DNA from: Escallonia rubra
Lineage: Eukaryota; Streptophyta; Magnoliopsida; Escalloniales; Escalloniaceae
Direction of reading: 5' to 3'
Length of the DNA stretch: 64,000 bases
Assembly (NCBI GenBank): GCA_033065855.1
Contig: JAVXUO010001864.1
Coordinates: 1-64,000 of the forward strand
A program made the position numbers and the translations under genes. The notes below the pieces were generated by a model, which saw only the letters and a list, made by a program, of their open reading frames with translations, made no database searches and was not told the DNA's origin. This document shows, in pieces, positions 1-12,225 of the stretch; the stretch's first letter is position 1, and each line of letters starts with the position of its first letter.

Positions 1-3000
1 AGTTATTAGTTCCCAAAACAAGCAAACAGAAGGAGGGGTTTTCATTTTTGTAATATTTAAGGGGAAAGCATGTCAAAACAAGCCTCTACTTCTTGAAACC
101 AAAGACACAGTTCACCCCCCCCCCCCCCCCCCCAAACCCCCCTGCGCTACCTCCACACTCTCTTTTGCGTTTGTCCTATGGATGTCCATCATTGAACTTT
201 TTTTAGCAAGGAAATCTCTCTTTCAAAGTCATTGGTGGACTACGTTGAACATTGTCTATTAATATCTGCCTACAGTTGATAGATGAAATCACATCAAATC
301 TTCAGTTTTCAGATCCCTATTAAAGCCATTTATTAAGATGGTCTCTCGCTGCATGGTTTCCTGGCATGTGAAAGCATATTTTTTGGTAAGATAGTAAATG
401 TCTCGCCTGATGATTTGAGTTAGTTGCACACCCCAAGATTACAACTTCCCCAGTGTGACTTTAGGACTACCAAATCATGTTATCAACTGCATCAAGATCA
501 TTGATCATAAATCATCAAATTCTACTTTGTGTAGATACAGTGATATTCCAAAATTGAATCTATTACGACTTTTGATATGAAGAATCAATGCACATTATAC
601 AGAGCTTCTCTAATACCAAAAGATCACGTGAGTGAGATACGGAAGGTAGGGAGCACCAAATGGTGCCCTATTTGCTTCTACTCCTCGAGTGACTGAGATG
701 CCAAAGTTCCAAAAATAGTCACATAAGGCTAGGACTCCCCGGGAAATTGGGTGGGGTGTTGATTGGCCAGTCTGAACACAATTTTAATCATCCCAAAATC
801 ACATTAAATCTTTGGTCCCCTTTGTCATACTAGAAACTGCTTTTAGTACTTATGTAATCATCATTCATAGATTAAAGTTGAAAGTCGAGTCCTACGAGAA
901 GCCTCCTCCTGTTATGCATAAAAAGGAGTGCGTACGTAGACACATGTTCCAATGGTTGCACGGACAAAATTGATTCTTTCAATTTTGTCTTTCTCTGGAC
1001 TATACGTATTCCATAGCTCATCCTGGTGTCGCAGGTATGATTTGGTAGACCCTAGCGCAGCACTAGCTTTGGATCTTACTTTTGCCAAAGTGAAAATGGA
1101 ATGAGGTTGAACGATAAAATGCATGGGTGGTGTTTATCTAACTAACAGTGCTCTCCTAGAACAACGAAAAAACTGCTTCACACAGCCAAATGACTAGAGA
1201 ATAGTGGACGTAACATAAACCATGAGAATTTTGGACCTGATTACTTTTTCGTTTGTAAAACAATGGAAGAATTCTTTCTCTTGGATAATCAAGGACTCTG
1301 GAACAAACTATGGAACGAGGAAGTAACCGATTTCCTGAACAGATACATTATCATACAGTACACCATCATACTGAGCAAACAGTAAACACGAAATCGCTAC
1401 ATATAGACATGTTACTAGATTCATGTTTAGCATAGATGCCAACCCCCCAAAAAAAGTTAAAGCAAAACAACCCCAGTATTTCGATCATTACAAAAGGTCA
1501 AAAATATAAGAGAAAATGATAAATTCTGCATCCGGGTATCAAAACATCGTACAAAAAAATGTTTCGAGAAAAATAGAATTATTTCGAAACAGCAGAGGGA
1601 TATAGTTGCATAGACATGATAGAACTCAGTTTACACCATATTCATACCAATACTTTGTGGAACCTATCAAGTACTCACAACTTTTGTCTCTATTCAGAAT
1701 AAACCGCAAGATCATTCTACGTACAGAAAAAAAGATTTCAATTTGCAACCTGGTTGACAAAAATGAGATGAACAAGCGTATTCAGAATAAACCGCAAGAT
1801 CATTCTACATTCAAAAAAACGACTTCAATTTGAAATGGACCAGATTGACAAAAACGAGATGAACAAGCGCAAAACAAACCAACCATAAACAGTACTCCAT
1901 CTGTTCCATCGGAAATCCATTTTGGTACATGTAAACATTGAAGCGAAGGCAGATACAAATTACAAATTAACTAAGTATCGTCCGACAAGTCTAAGTTATC
2001 GCAAAAACAATGGGCAAAAAATTACGTTTACATATAAAAATCTATTTTAGACATTTGGGAAAAAATCAAGAAGGAAAATTGGAATGGAACAATGACAGTG
2101 CGTCTGTGTGCATGTATGTGTGTGTGTGTGTTGACCGGTGAACAATTCCGTGTAGGAAGGGGGAAGGAAACTTTGCCTGTGACAATGGTGGCGATTGTGG
2201 GATAGGCTGAGCGAGCTATGGCATCGACACCAGCTGCAACGTACTTTCCGTCTAGGTGCGTGTGGGGAAAGCTGCTACATCAGTCTTTTAAGTTGTCGCT
2301 ATTTGCGGCGATTGTGGCATAAATGTCGCTCTAATATTTTTCGTCACTGTTGTTGAAATCTTGAGCGACATATGCAAGAACCGTACGCTAATTGGTAAAA
2401 GTCATATATGCTTTGTCGTTATAACTAATTTTAATCTATTATAGTTGTCATGAAATTATGTTTAAAGTTTGAGCCAAGCATGTAGATGGGTAACATGTCT
2501 GCAATCCAAGTTCAAATTTTGAGCTAGATTAATACTCTCTGTTGGGCCACATATGCGTCCTTTCACAAGATTTGAACTAGTACATTATGAGTAGATCAAA
2601 GTCGAGTCCTCTGGCAAAATTTGCAGACGAGTGAGCTGAGCCCGCAAAGGTTCGCCCATGTAAGAGGCTGAAGAGAGGGAGGGCTCAGATGGAACCTGGG
2701 GCTGAAGGTGATGTTGGCAGTGGAAGTGGGGGGTCTTCGTAGATCCTTCGTGCTGTTTTGGTTAGTCGGCTTAAGTCAGATAATGAAGTTACGCGCTCTT
2801 ATCATAAATTCACGACCCTCGAAACCGAGTTGGATGTTATTTTATGTCCTAGGACGCTCTGTACATGCCCATTTAGTCTGTTCCACTCGTCTGCAACCAC
2901 CATCGCTCATTTTGGTCCTACGATTTCAGAGTCATGTTGAAGATGCAGTAAATTAAGACTCAGCATGCAATACAACAAGGGTACGAACACACTTTTCTTT

Positions 3001-3334
3001 AGGAAACTGAAACAGGCTTGTCATCTGAGGGAGTCACGAATCATACTACACATGTCCTGTGACTAATTTTGGCCAGCCAATCCCTGAAGATTACAGTCAA
3101 GTAACAGTAGCACCCCAGACGAAGCAACTAATTTGATGATCGATTGAAGTAAGCCTAGACATGATGAATATCTAATGGAGACAAGTATGTCACATTAAGT
3201 GTCTCAAGAGGGGTGCTGAGAATTTTGAATCCGCTATAGAAGTACAATACCACCACCCATTGCTCTTACTAAAAAAAAAAGGGCTGAATCAAAACTAGGC
3301 AAAATTTACAGGTGCTGCACAACTAATGAGGTGG
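1..3334. other. Intergenic region without a recognisable gene
   Basis: I see no credible coding region here; open frames are short and lack splice context or recognisable motifs. It holds a run of 19 C at 115-133, a short CA/GT microsatellite near 2118-2130, an 88-bp tandem duplication (listed separately), and a 13-bp inverted repeat (2621-2633 with 2884-2896) bounding a roughly 275-bp segment that could be a small decayed transposon. The right end would contain the 3' UTR of the minus-strand GRAS gene. Confidence 0.6.
1691..1869. repeat. Tandem duplication, 88-91 bp unit, two copies
   Basis: Copy 1 is 1691-1778 and copy 2 is 1779-1869. Both begin with the same TATTCAGAATAAACCGCAAG start and end in GAGATGAACAAGCG. 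They differ by scattered substitutions and a few small indels, so the duplication is not very recent. No coding role is apparent. Confidence 0.85.
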
Positions 3335-4939
3335 TCACCTCCACGCAGAACAAGTTGACAAAGGCCTGTTCTTCCAACCAAGAAAGAGGGCTCCATAGCT
3401 CTCTGCAAGTCCGTAATTTCCGCTGTAGTCCTTCAACATGTCCCTGACGGCCTTGGCCACCGAGGAACTCAGAGGGCAGGGAGTAAACCCGGCCATCGTA
3501 AGTCTTGACCTCCACTTCCCAAATGGTTCGTGTCTTTCCACCCTGTCAGCCCCCTCGCATGCTATAATGTTGACAATATCCCGAGCAACACAATGCTCCT
3601 CTGCACTAATCCGCTGCTTGTCATCTCTTGGGCGAGCAGCGTCAATTGATTCAAACATGGCTGCATAATAATCGAGAGTCTCGCGGAACCGAGGAAAAAA
3701 GGAAGCGGTATTTGTATTGGACTCTTGCTCGAGAAGGGTCACAATTTTGGGTGAGAAACTCTTGATTAGTCTTAAGAGCCGGTCACGATGATTCTGAGTG
3801 CTCACACTCTCGTCCGGCATGTGGTGCAACATGTAAGGAAAATTTACAGCAAGTGCTTCGCCGGCTCGAACCCGAAGATTATCTCGTTCAACCTTACATC
3901 CAGACATGGCTGCACCATGGAACTCAAATGGCACTCCGCACGACTCAGCGAACTCTGATAGCCGCTGTCCCACCAGGTGAAGTCCTCCACCTCGAGCATG
4001 AGATGAGTCGGTATCATCAACACCAGTGATCCGGATGTGTGGGGGCCCACCGGGACGTCGTGCAAGACCCTTCATAAGGAACATCCACTGGCTCCCTTGT
4101 GCAATACAAAAATCAATTATGTGGATTCTGGGTTCATTTTCCACTGCTTCCTCAATGGCAACATTAGAGGAGGTGTAGGCAAACTTGTAATACGGACAGA
4201 TATCATAGAGCACACGCATGGAAGACATAAGCTCCGAGCTCGTAGGTTCTTTACACTTCAGATTTTTGTAGATCACGCTTCCTGAAGATATCAGCCTTGC
4301 TCTGATTCCTTCCAACATGTAAGCACCCAATCTCTGAATAGGCTCACCGGTGACTGAAACCATACGTTCTAATACATCCATCAAACGATTTACCGTCGCC
4401 ATATCAGCCTCTGATTCTGCTTCGGATGCTGCTTCAGCACAGGCAAGGAGCACTTCTTTCAAGTCTAGGCCTGGGTTCATTTGTAATATGTGATTATACT
4501 TCATTGCAAGAGAGGCATCTGGCGTGGGGTAATTGCAGTGATCATCAGTGAAAGATTCGGGTCCCAGCAATTTCATCTCCAATTCTCTCAGCATGTGCCC
4601 ATATTCGTTGCCATCATCAACCATGGAGGACCCACTTAGTGGCGATCCATATGTAAATTCAGGGGATTGATGCTGATCAGACAGGTATGACTGTGAACAA
4701 TGTGGTGAATAGGGACTCCGGTTAGATGAAATGCTTACAGCAGAAGGTGAATCATAGATGACATAACCAGGTGCTGGGGATGATTCTAAGGTGAAGAATT
4801 GGTCATTGTAAGTTTGATATGTCATCGAGGTTCCTTGACTGCTAATATGGGAGAAGCAACATGGTTCAATCTGCTGCATAGGCTGGTGGTACAAGCTGTG
4901 GATAGTGTCTGAGCTTTCGCTTTCCTGCGATGTTTGCAT
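3335..4939 (-). CDS. SCL13: GRAS-domain transcriptional regulator, PAT1 branch, SCL13-like
   Basis: This intronless coding region encodes 534 residues. The N-terminus (MQTSQ), a serine-rich stretch containing FFTLESS, SPSAVSIS and YGSPLSGSS, and the C-terminal GRAS domain (about residues 158-534) match the Arabidopsis SCL13 type of the PAT1 branch. Leucine-rich repeat I starts near 158; the VHIID-type core reads IHIID at 272-276; the PFYRE-type region lies near 417-435; the SAW end reads CSAWR. Such proteins act in the nucleus and cytoplasm; SCL13 is known from phytochrome B signalling. I chose the ATG at 4937-4939 because it gives the family N-terminus; the frame extends further upstream but has no ATG before a stop. 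Residue 278 in the core is Cys where relatives usually have Gln. The leader carries upstream ORFs and probably a long intron (see those entries). Confidence 0.95.
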   Translation of the reverse strand: MQTSQESESSDTIHSLYHQPMQQIEPCCFSHISSQGTSMTYQTYNDQFFTLESSPAPGYVIYDSPSAVSISSNRSPYSPHCSQSYLSDQHQSPEFTYGSPLSGSSMVDDGNEYGHMLRELEMKLLGPESFTDDHCNYPTPDASLAMKYNHILQMNPGLDLKEVLLACAEAASEAESEADMATVNRLMDVLERMVSVTGEPIQRLGAYMLEGIRARLISSGSVIYKNLKCKEPTSSELMSSMRVLYDICPYYKFAYTSSNVAIEEAVENEPRIHIIDFCIAQGSQWMFLMKGLARRPGGPPHIRITGVDDTDSSHARGGGLHLVGQRLSEFAESCGVPFEFHGAAMSGCKVERDNLRVRAGEALAVNFPYMLHHMPDESVSTQNHRDRLLRLIKSFSPKIVTLLEQESNTNTASFFPRFRETLDYYAAMFESIDAARPRDDKQRISAEEHCVARDIVNIIACEGADRVERHEPFGKWRSRLTMAGFTPCPLSSSVAKAVRDMLKDYSGNYGLAESYGALFLGWKNRPLSTCSAWR

Positions 4940-5021
4940 CTGAGGAGAACTTACTGATCGACTTAACTCGGAAAAATATTGTGGTGGAGATAATTTCAAT
5001 TCTTCGCCAAAATCAGGGCTT

Positions 5022-5087
5022 CTACAAATTACTCAATGTAAAAAGGCAACATATCATCATGGGCAATCATGACTGTTTAGTAAGCAT
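5022..5087 (-). promoter_or_regulatory. Three upstream ORFs in the SCL13-like leader
   Basis: On the minus strand just upstream of the GRAS start there are three short ATG-initiated frames: 5087-5067 (6 codons plus stop), 5070-5029 (13 codons plus stop) and 5060-5022 (12 codons plus stop). All end before the main ATG at 4939. If the exon starts at 5142, as the strong acceptor suggests, all three are in the mature leader and would be expected to lower or condition translation of the main frame. This is inference from position; conservation was not tested. Confidence 0.55.
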
Positions 5088-5142
5088 CCAGATATTTGCT
5101 TGGCAACAATAAATGCACGAAGGAATTGGAGAAAGATGTTAC

Positions 5143-8100
5143 CTGCAAGAGAATACAAATAATCAGTGCAACTTTGAGGTTGAAGGACAAGTATACGTGA
5201 CTGGAACCGCTTAATGGTAATCAGTAGCCAGCTTGGCGACTTCCATACAATCGGATCAGGAAAGACCAGGCACAAAAGAAGATCTAATGATGCCTACTGA
5301 GACAAGGATCGTTGACCACAAAGCTAAATTAGACCTACTAGAACATCTACACCTACTAGACTACAGATTTTCTTGAACTTAGCTACCTCAGCATTGGTCA
5401 CTGGTTATTTCTGTGAGTTTCTACGACACTATCCTCTCCTAGGAGGGTTCCTCTTCTCCTTCCCATCTAATATATCCCCCATATGTAAGACTCACAGAGG
5501 AAGCCCTAGAATAGAATTAAACTTGGGACTTGCCAACAGAACTCAGAAACCCCTTACTACGTGTTAGATAACCATAAGTGAGCCATATTCCACAATTTCA
5601 ACTAACACAGCAGTCTCAACTCCAATTTAACCTAGATTTTCTCATTATGAGCTACCAGGATATCAACCTCAAGGATAGAAGAGCGAAAACCTGCTCCAAG
5701 ATGCGGTCAAGTACTATGAATGCAATTATACTTTACAAGTCAGCTTAGTAATGCTACTCGTGGCTGTCAAGTATTATTTAAGCGGTTATCTAAGAGGCAA
5801 GACGTTGGTAGAAGAAACTTCCAATAAATGCGAGGGAAGAGAAGGAAAAGATCAAATATCATGAAATAAATGAGCATTTATTTAACTTCATAAACTTCAC
5901 AAAGAAGACCCATATTGTCTTTTCTGAATGACTTTGCATTGCCAGTTTCAGTTAGGACAAGAAATAACATGCATTTTCACATCGCCTAAGGCAAAGACAA
6001 ACCCATGAAACAATTCCACTCCTAAGCAGATTCAGCTCTTGATCTTCGCTCAAAGTTGTGTTCTTCCTAGTTGGAATCTCCTATATAAAGGACCCCTACG
6101 ATTTGTACAATGAGAGCAATTATGTTGTTTAGAGCAGATCTAGATTTTCTTCCTGATATGGTATTGATTCAACGAGAAAGAGGTATTCTTCAACGAAATG
6201 TGACTTCATTGCCATTTTTTCCTCTGCCATCTTTACAACATTGTCTTTCTTTGAAGATGGAGTTCACTGTTCTTGTATTACAGAAAGAGGAAGCCTCGTC
6301 GTGGGACAAACACGGCACTTTCTCATGCATAGGTTTTCTCCAGTATAACAGACAAATGAACCTGCAGTTATACAAACTACTTTGGAGGTCGTCCCCATAG
6401 GTGTCAAACAGCTACCCTTTCACAATGTCCAGCTCTTGTTTTTCTTTCTTTGGGGGGGGGGGGGGGGTTGCAGTGGGGGGGTTGGTAGAGTGCGCGCCCT
6501 TCGAAGCACGGACACGTCATGTAGGCCAATCTATAGTGGTGGACACTTGCCGACACCAAGACACCTCCGCACATCTATTGGACTCTCCGACTAAGTTATG
6601 AGGCAAAAACACAGTACGCTTTCTTCTTTTTGGGGTCATTCTAGAGTTTAAAGATCTTAAGGGATTTCTAACAAATCAAAATTAGGGAAATTCTCCTAAA
6701 TCTGCTACTGATAGGGAGACGACCTGATGATAAAGACAGTTCTTGCCGGTGGCTTCTCGCCAGGAGATTTTAGCTGCCCGCCTCCTCTAACAAATTAAAA
6801 AAAATTCCTCTTAATTCTTCTTCTTCTTCTTTCATTCCTGCTTTTTCTTGTCCTATGTCTTTTCCTTTCTAACAGTTCTCTCTTCTTTGCTTCTTCTTCT
6901 TTCATGTTTCTGCTACTTCATTCTTTACTCTACTAATTTCCTTTCATCCTCTTCGATGGGATTTCGCCACTGCTGCTTATTTTTTGAGCTATGAACCAAT
7001 TGAAACTGTGTTATACATAAAAATTAACATTTTCCAACACATATATATAATACGTGATGTCCTGCGGTGTCCAAAATTAATCTTTTGACAACTGCCGTGC
7101 ATGATTTCCACGTTGGTATTGGAACTCTGCCTGTTCTAGTTAGGATGGATCCATATTTAGGGCAACCAACTTCCAAGTAACAAGCAACATTTTGGCCATT
7201 TAATTGTAGCTTTGGGACTCCTAGCACTCTCTGTAAAACATTCATGTGTCAATACTTGCCTCGTTGAATGGGGCCATACCTCAACCCCACAATTGTATGT
7301 CCTCGAGATTGCTAAGGTATTCATGCTTTTATTCTGAGCTTTACCCTACACAGACTTTTGCAGGACAAATATCCAGGTGCATAGGTCATATGCGACAAAT
7401 TTATGCTCGAGTTTAATTTTCCTAAATAGATCCTCCTAAGGCCCTCCTCCCTACAAATCTTTTGAGATGTTAACATTGGATAAAGCTGTGAAAAGTCCTT
7501 GGCCAACAACTACTCTTTAACTCGAGACCTATAGTTTTTATGTACTACATCGCATTATTGATAGCTGAAGTGGCAAAACAAAACTGGAAGGAGACTATCA
7601 AGGACATAATTCATTAACTTCCTGCACGGGTAATAAACACCAACAAAAGGAGAAGGTTCAGAGGGGAAAATGAAAAGGATGGAAAGATTCTATGGCAACG
7701 TGTAACTCACTTACTTCACCTTCTAAGAGAACGGGTATTTCCTAATTATGTATACATGGTTGAATCTGTCGGTTCGCTGGTAGTACACAAATTGTTTATT
7801 GGAACTTGTCTCCACCATAAATGAACTACCTTAAATCCAATGTTCAATGATAAAAGTTAGCCTAACAAGAGCTATGTAATTCAAATTTAACCACTCTTCA
7901 ATGAACCCTTCTCCATAATAGAAGCCAAAAGAGTAACAGAGATTTCGTTCGTAAAATCAAATTCATTGGTCATGCTTTGGAAGCTTTGAACCAAATAGAA
8001 TCCACAAAACCTGCCCAAGTTTGCCCAAACTCTTCTCATAAACACGATTCCAAAGCCTAAAAACAAGAAACCCACACATAAAACAAGATCGTCCTTCTGA

Positions 8101-8556
8101 TCAAGGTGACTCTAGATACTATAAGGTTAAATCTAGCATAAAAACCGATTCTCCTTAAAAAAGAACCAATTCAAAGCCAAACTCTTAAAAGGTTTGACCA
8201 TGAATTTCAATGAAATGAATTCATTCCAAAATATAAACCACTTCTAACCAACTACAGAAAAAAGTGATGGCAACGCAAAGGAAACCTCCATTATCAGATG
8301 CCAAGATAAAGATTCTAAAGAAAGTAAAGTCCTTCAAGAAGCCCATCTTCACCCCAATCATGATTGATCATATCAACCATGAAATTTCAAGTCTTTACCC
8401 TCAAATCCGATTAACAAAAACCATAAGACATAACAAAAGTACCCAGACCATAAAAATTACCTGACCCAGATTACATATTTTCTTTCTCTTTGTAGTTTCG
8501 AGAAAATACATCAAAACTGGAAAGGGAAAACTCAAATATAATGGGTATTTGCTTAC
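5143..8556 (-). other. Inferred 3.4-kb leader intron of the SCL13-like gene
   Basis: On the minus strand a strong donor (GAGCAAAG followed by GTAAGC, exon end at 8557) and a strong acceptor with a pyrimidine tract ending CTCTTGCAG (exon start at 5142) face each other with no gene between. PAT1-branch GRAS genes often have an intron in the 5' leader, which makes this pairing reasonable but unproven. Inside are a G16 run (6452-6467), a segment at about 6508-6600 resembling the GGACAC-rich element at 22349, and several short open frames that look random. Confidence 0.5.
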
Positions 8557-8615
8557 CTTTGCTCTTTGAAGCTCTAAACCAAAGTTCCTTGCTCTTAGAG
8601 AGAGAAAGATGAGAT

Positions 8616-8646
<31 letters not shown>

Positions 8647-8745
8647 GAGAGAGAGTATCTGTACTTGTCTCTCCAGACGCAACGCGGTATGCTGGAATTG
8701 AAGCTTCTTCCGCTGGTTTTGTTATGGTTGATTTTTCTCCATGGT
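8557..8745 (-). promoter_or_regulatory. Inferred non-coding first exon and promoter edge of the SCL13-like gene
   Basis: Read on the minus strand this segment is a CT-rich leader: a run of about 12 CT units near 8617-8642 and further CT-rich sequence, ending at the strong donor at 8557. It also holds a six-codon upstream ORF starting at ATGGAGAAAAATC near 8743. A weak AT-rich TATA-like stretch lies just beyond, around 8770-8785. The first exon and transcription start are inferred from sequence only; cDNA would settle them. Confidence 0.45.
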
Positions 8746-9162
8746 TTTGATCGAACAATTAATGCCCTTCAGTTATTTATTGAACTACATTAGTGCCCTC
8801 CTTCGCTGACATTAGTGGCAAGTACTTAGTTGGAGTGATAAAACCGAGGAAAATCATAGGTTTGTGGCTTCAGGAGTGTCCCAAATTGTGGTAAGCTCTT
8901 CTTCTCCTTTTGGATGAATTCTTTGGCGCATTGAATTTATTTTTACTAACAATGAAATAAATAATATTGTTGTCACAATGTTTTTCACGTAAACACGTGT
9001 TATCGTGTTTACAAAAGTATGGTGTACTTGTTCCTTGAATGCCTTTCCACCGATTCGTTTGTATTTGAAATGTTACATTAGCTTATACCAAACTCCCTCA
9101 ATGAAAAGTGACGATTGTTGCAGTATTGATAGAGCTAACCAACATTTTCAGCAAAATAAGGC
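8746..9162. other. Intergenic, no gene seen
   Basis: AT-rich sequence upstream of the inferred GRAS promoter. Short open frames only; no motif recognised. Confidence 0.6.
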
Positions 9163-12100
9163 GTATCATTACCAGTTAGTTCTGTGTCGTTTCAAAAGGA
9201 TTGTAGCATTATAATCTTCAAGCAACGAGTAAACACTGTCGTTGACATCATCCAATAAATTGGAAAATGTTTGCTACTAAGGGGCCTTCAAATGGGGCTA
9301 ATCGAAAAATCAATTTTACCGCGACAGTGACATACCAATCTATGTTTTGCAGTAGCTTCTTGAGTGTAACTTATTTTTCTTCATTTTGTGCTCGGATATT
9401 CCTAACTAGTTTTGTGTGCTCAAGAGCCTTTGATTCTCGTAGAGTGTTAAATGAATTCCCTTCATGAAATGCATTGCCAATAGCATTGTAGACACAACGA
9501 ATCGCTATATCTTGTAATGTTCTTCGGTATATGGAATATAACTAGTTGCCCATTAAGGCTTAGTTAGGATCAGTTTTTACTTTTCTACTATATAACAAAA
9601 AAATATACATGTCCCATAAGACACAAGTTAACACTAATAAAAATAAATCTTGTATCTGGCAAAATAGTAAAACCTCATAGGAATTATTATCTATGCTTGC
9701 ACTACTTAATATTGCATCTCAAACAAAACAAAACGCTATGATAATGCGTTTTACCGTTACCTCATGGGAAGGGACAGCTTGGCTTTTATAATGTATAATA
9801 TAATATTAACTTCGTTTTAACTTGATTGTCGGCGTTTAAAATAACACACACTAACAAGTGCACTAGGTTTTTACTTTTTTTATTATTATAAAAATCTACA
9901 CATTTCAAGGATTCCAAAGCAGTTAAGTTTACAACAAGCCCACAAATGATAATTACAGTAATAACAATCCTACTCGATGGGTACCAGGCATTAACAGAAA
10001 GATGTTTCATTCTAAGACAAAAAAATACAGACAACAGATAAAATTATGTAATTACAAATAAACATAATCAAGGGATCAAAGCCAAAGTACGTTAAAAAAC
10101 AGCTGGACTACCGACTAAACACGACCAGAATCTGACCAGCGACACGTTTTCCAGTACCTGTCATAACTCACTAACAAATGCACCGGTACGTTGGAGCAAG
10201 TTTTGCTAATCACATGACGAGTAAGTAAATCAATACACTAATATCCCCAAGATTAAAATAGACTATATATTACTACTGGCATAAGATAATTTAATTATTT
10301 AATTTAAACATGATAAAAGAATGAGTGGCATGGGAATGACTATGAAACCATGTGGGATGTCCGTACGCGGTTTTTGCGGACCGTCGAATGGCAGGACTGT
10401 AAATAGAAGCAAAGGGAGGGCCGTTTTGATTGGAGTAGTGAAGACCGCGTCTGACCTGGACGCCGAAGCTCTGATTCGTCGAAGCCAACTTTTGCATTTT
10501 AATATTTTATTTAAAAAACATGATAATTTCAGGAAAATGCTATGGCCTTTCGTTGATACTGGGAGTGCTGACGCGGGGTGCTTCGTACGGCATTTCGTCT
10601 GTCATTTTCATGGCTTCTTCTTTAATTCAACGAGGTTTTAATACATCATCGTCTCCGCTAAATCCCTCCGTCGACGGCTGCCGTTGGTCGGAGCATTTTG
10701 CGTGATCAGTTTGGGCCTCTCTAGTCTCAATCCGCCTCTTTCTCGATCGAAGTTCAGTAGCGAAACAACAGCTAAGGGAATTCAGTGTAAGAATGGAAGC
10801 TAGCTAGCTGTCAGTAGTAACAAGACTGTTCACATCATCGTTGAAGCTGCAGGTTAGAAACTGACAGAAAGTATAATCAAAAGAGAAAAATTTGCAGCAT
10901 GTGTTAACCGAGTACTAGGCATTTAGTCGGTGTATCAGTGGTAAGGAGAGATACATAAACAAACAACACTGAAGAACTGCTTATAATCAAGAGAGAAAAA
11001 AAATGCAAAACTTGTTAAGACGTCGTCGTTCGTTACTGATACTCCCACGTGGCGAGTTATGTATAAGCTATTGAATCATAAGATTTTGTGCATGCCGGTC
11101 AACAAAAACACAGTTGTTTGAGAAGTGTATCTGGTCAAATTACAAGGCTTCTGATTGTAAAGAGCAACGCAAAATTTGTGTACCCGTTAGGATCGATATT
11201 CTTGTAAAATTGAAATATTCAATATGCAATGCAAACAAAATATGATGCAGTGGATTAATGTTTTCTCCTTTTTTTAATTTTTTTCCAGGATATTGAATTT
11301 CCAAGTTGGGTATACTTTTGGACTTTTGGTGGTGCTAGAAATTTGACTTCTTGATACTCCGAAGAACCTGACCATGACCATGGCTTCATCTTTCTATATG
11401 TACATTAAAAGTTTGCTTTGACCATTATTAGTTCAGGGATATCATTAATTTGCGCAAGATTTGGATAACATAGACTTCCAATTTCCATGATCAAATTCAG
11501 GTTGAGTCTTAGCTTCGAGCAACTTGGTTATTAATATGAAGCAGACATTTAGGACTCAAATTTCATCCTTTATTGCATGAGAATAAAGGAAAATTTTTGA
11601 GTGTAACCTGAGCCGCAGGCTGGTGAAAAAAGGAAAATAAGAACTTTTGATTGCAGCTCAAGTTGTATATAGTGACAAATGGTCGTTACTATATATGGTT
11701 AGTGATTTTTATCTAATGATACTGAAAAGTGCTGCTAAGTTTAATTGTTAGATAAAGTGTTTTAGCCTGTTTCTACACTTAATGTTGCTAACAATGTTCA
11801 GCGACAATTAATGATCATTACATAAAGTGTTTTAGCCTATTACTACGGGTGGGGTTACAGCTAAAATCTTCTGACATAAATCACCTCGCATCTTAAGAAA
11901 CTAGAATAATCCATGCATAAATACGGACTCATCCTCATCCTACCTTTATCATTAGCTTTAATCTTTGCAGAATCTTACCTTGTGATAAACTTCATAACAG
12001 AATTAGGAAGGCGTGGTTAATGTCAAAGTGGTCCGCATCATTATCTTTAACACCTATGCATGGCATTGAGAATAGCAAAACTTTAATATGAAATCGAGAG

Positions 12101-12225
12101 GAACCATAAAAAGAAGTTTATTATGAAAATAGTTTTTTATATTAGCCAAGCTTACTAGCGCGAGCTTGTGATTAAAACGGCGCACTAGCTAGTCAGAAAA
12201 CCTGATGTCGTCTTCAGCAACTAGG
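9163..12225 (+). repeat. Segmental tandem duplication, copy A
   Basis: The left end starts at GTATCATTACCAGTT and the copy runs to the start of copy B at 12226. Collinear similarity to copy B is visible along most of its length, for example the segments around AACGAGTAAACACTGTCGTTGACATC (9221 and 12285), GGCAGGACTGTAAATAGAAG (10390 and 12777) and GTGGGGTTACAGC (11848 and 13950). Copy A has about 680 bp (roughly 9712-10388) that copy B lacks. Its version of the candidate small gene is damaged. Confidence 0.8.
10610..11400 (+). pseudogene. Damaged copy of the candidate small two-exon gene
   Basis: The ATG at 10610 begins MASSLIQRG and the matching downstream exon starts at 11289 after a pyrimidine-rich acceptor (TTTTTTTCCAG). 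Compared with copy B the second exon has a stop (TGA at 11294-11296), an 8-bp repeat of ACTTTTGG that shifts the frame, and another stop later. The following sequence, GATACTCCGAAGAACCTGAC, is the same as in copy B. If copy B is a real gene, this is its pseudogene; if not, both are simply duplicated non-coding DNA. Confidence 0.4.

Noticed and set aside
4940..4999. 20-residue N-terminal extension of the GRAS protein
   Set aside because: The frame is open to 4999, but that position is TTG, an in-frame stop lies further upstream, and the relatives begin at the MQTSQ Met at 4939.
6110..6400. 96-codon frame after a CTATATAAAGG TATA-like stretch
   Set aside because: No family resemblance, no intron support, and it lies antisense in the inferred leader intron of the GRAS gene.
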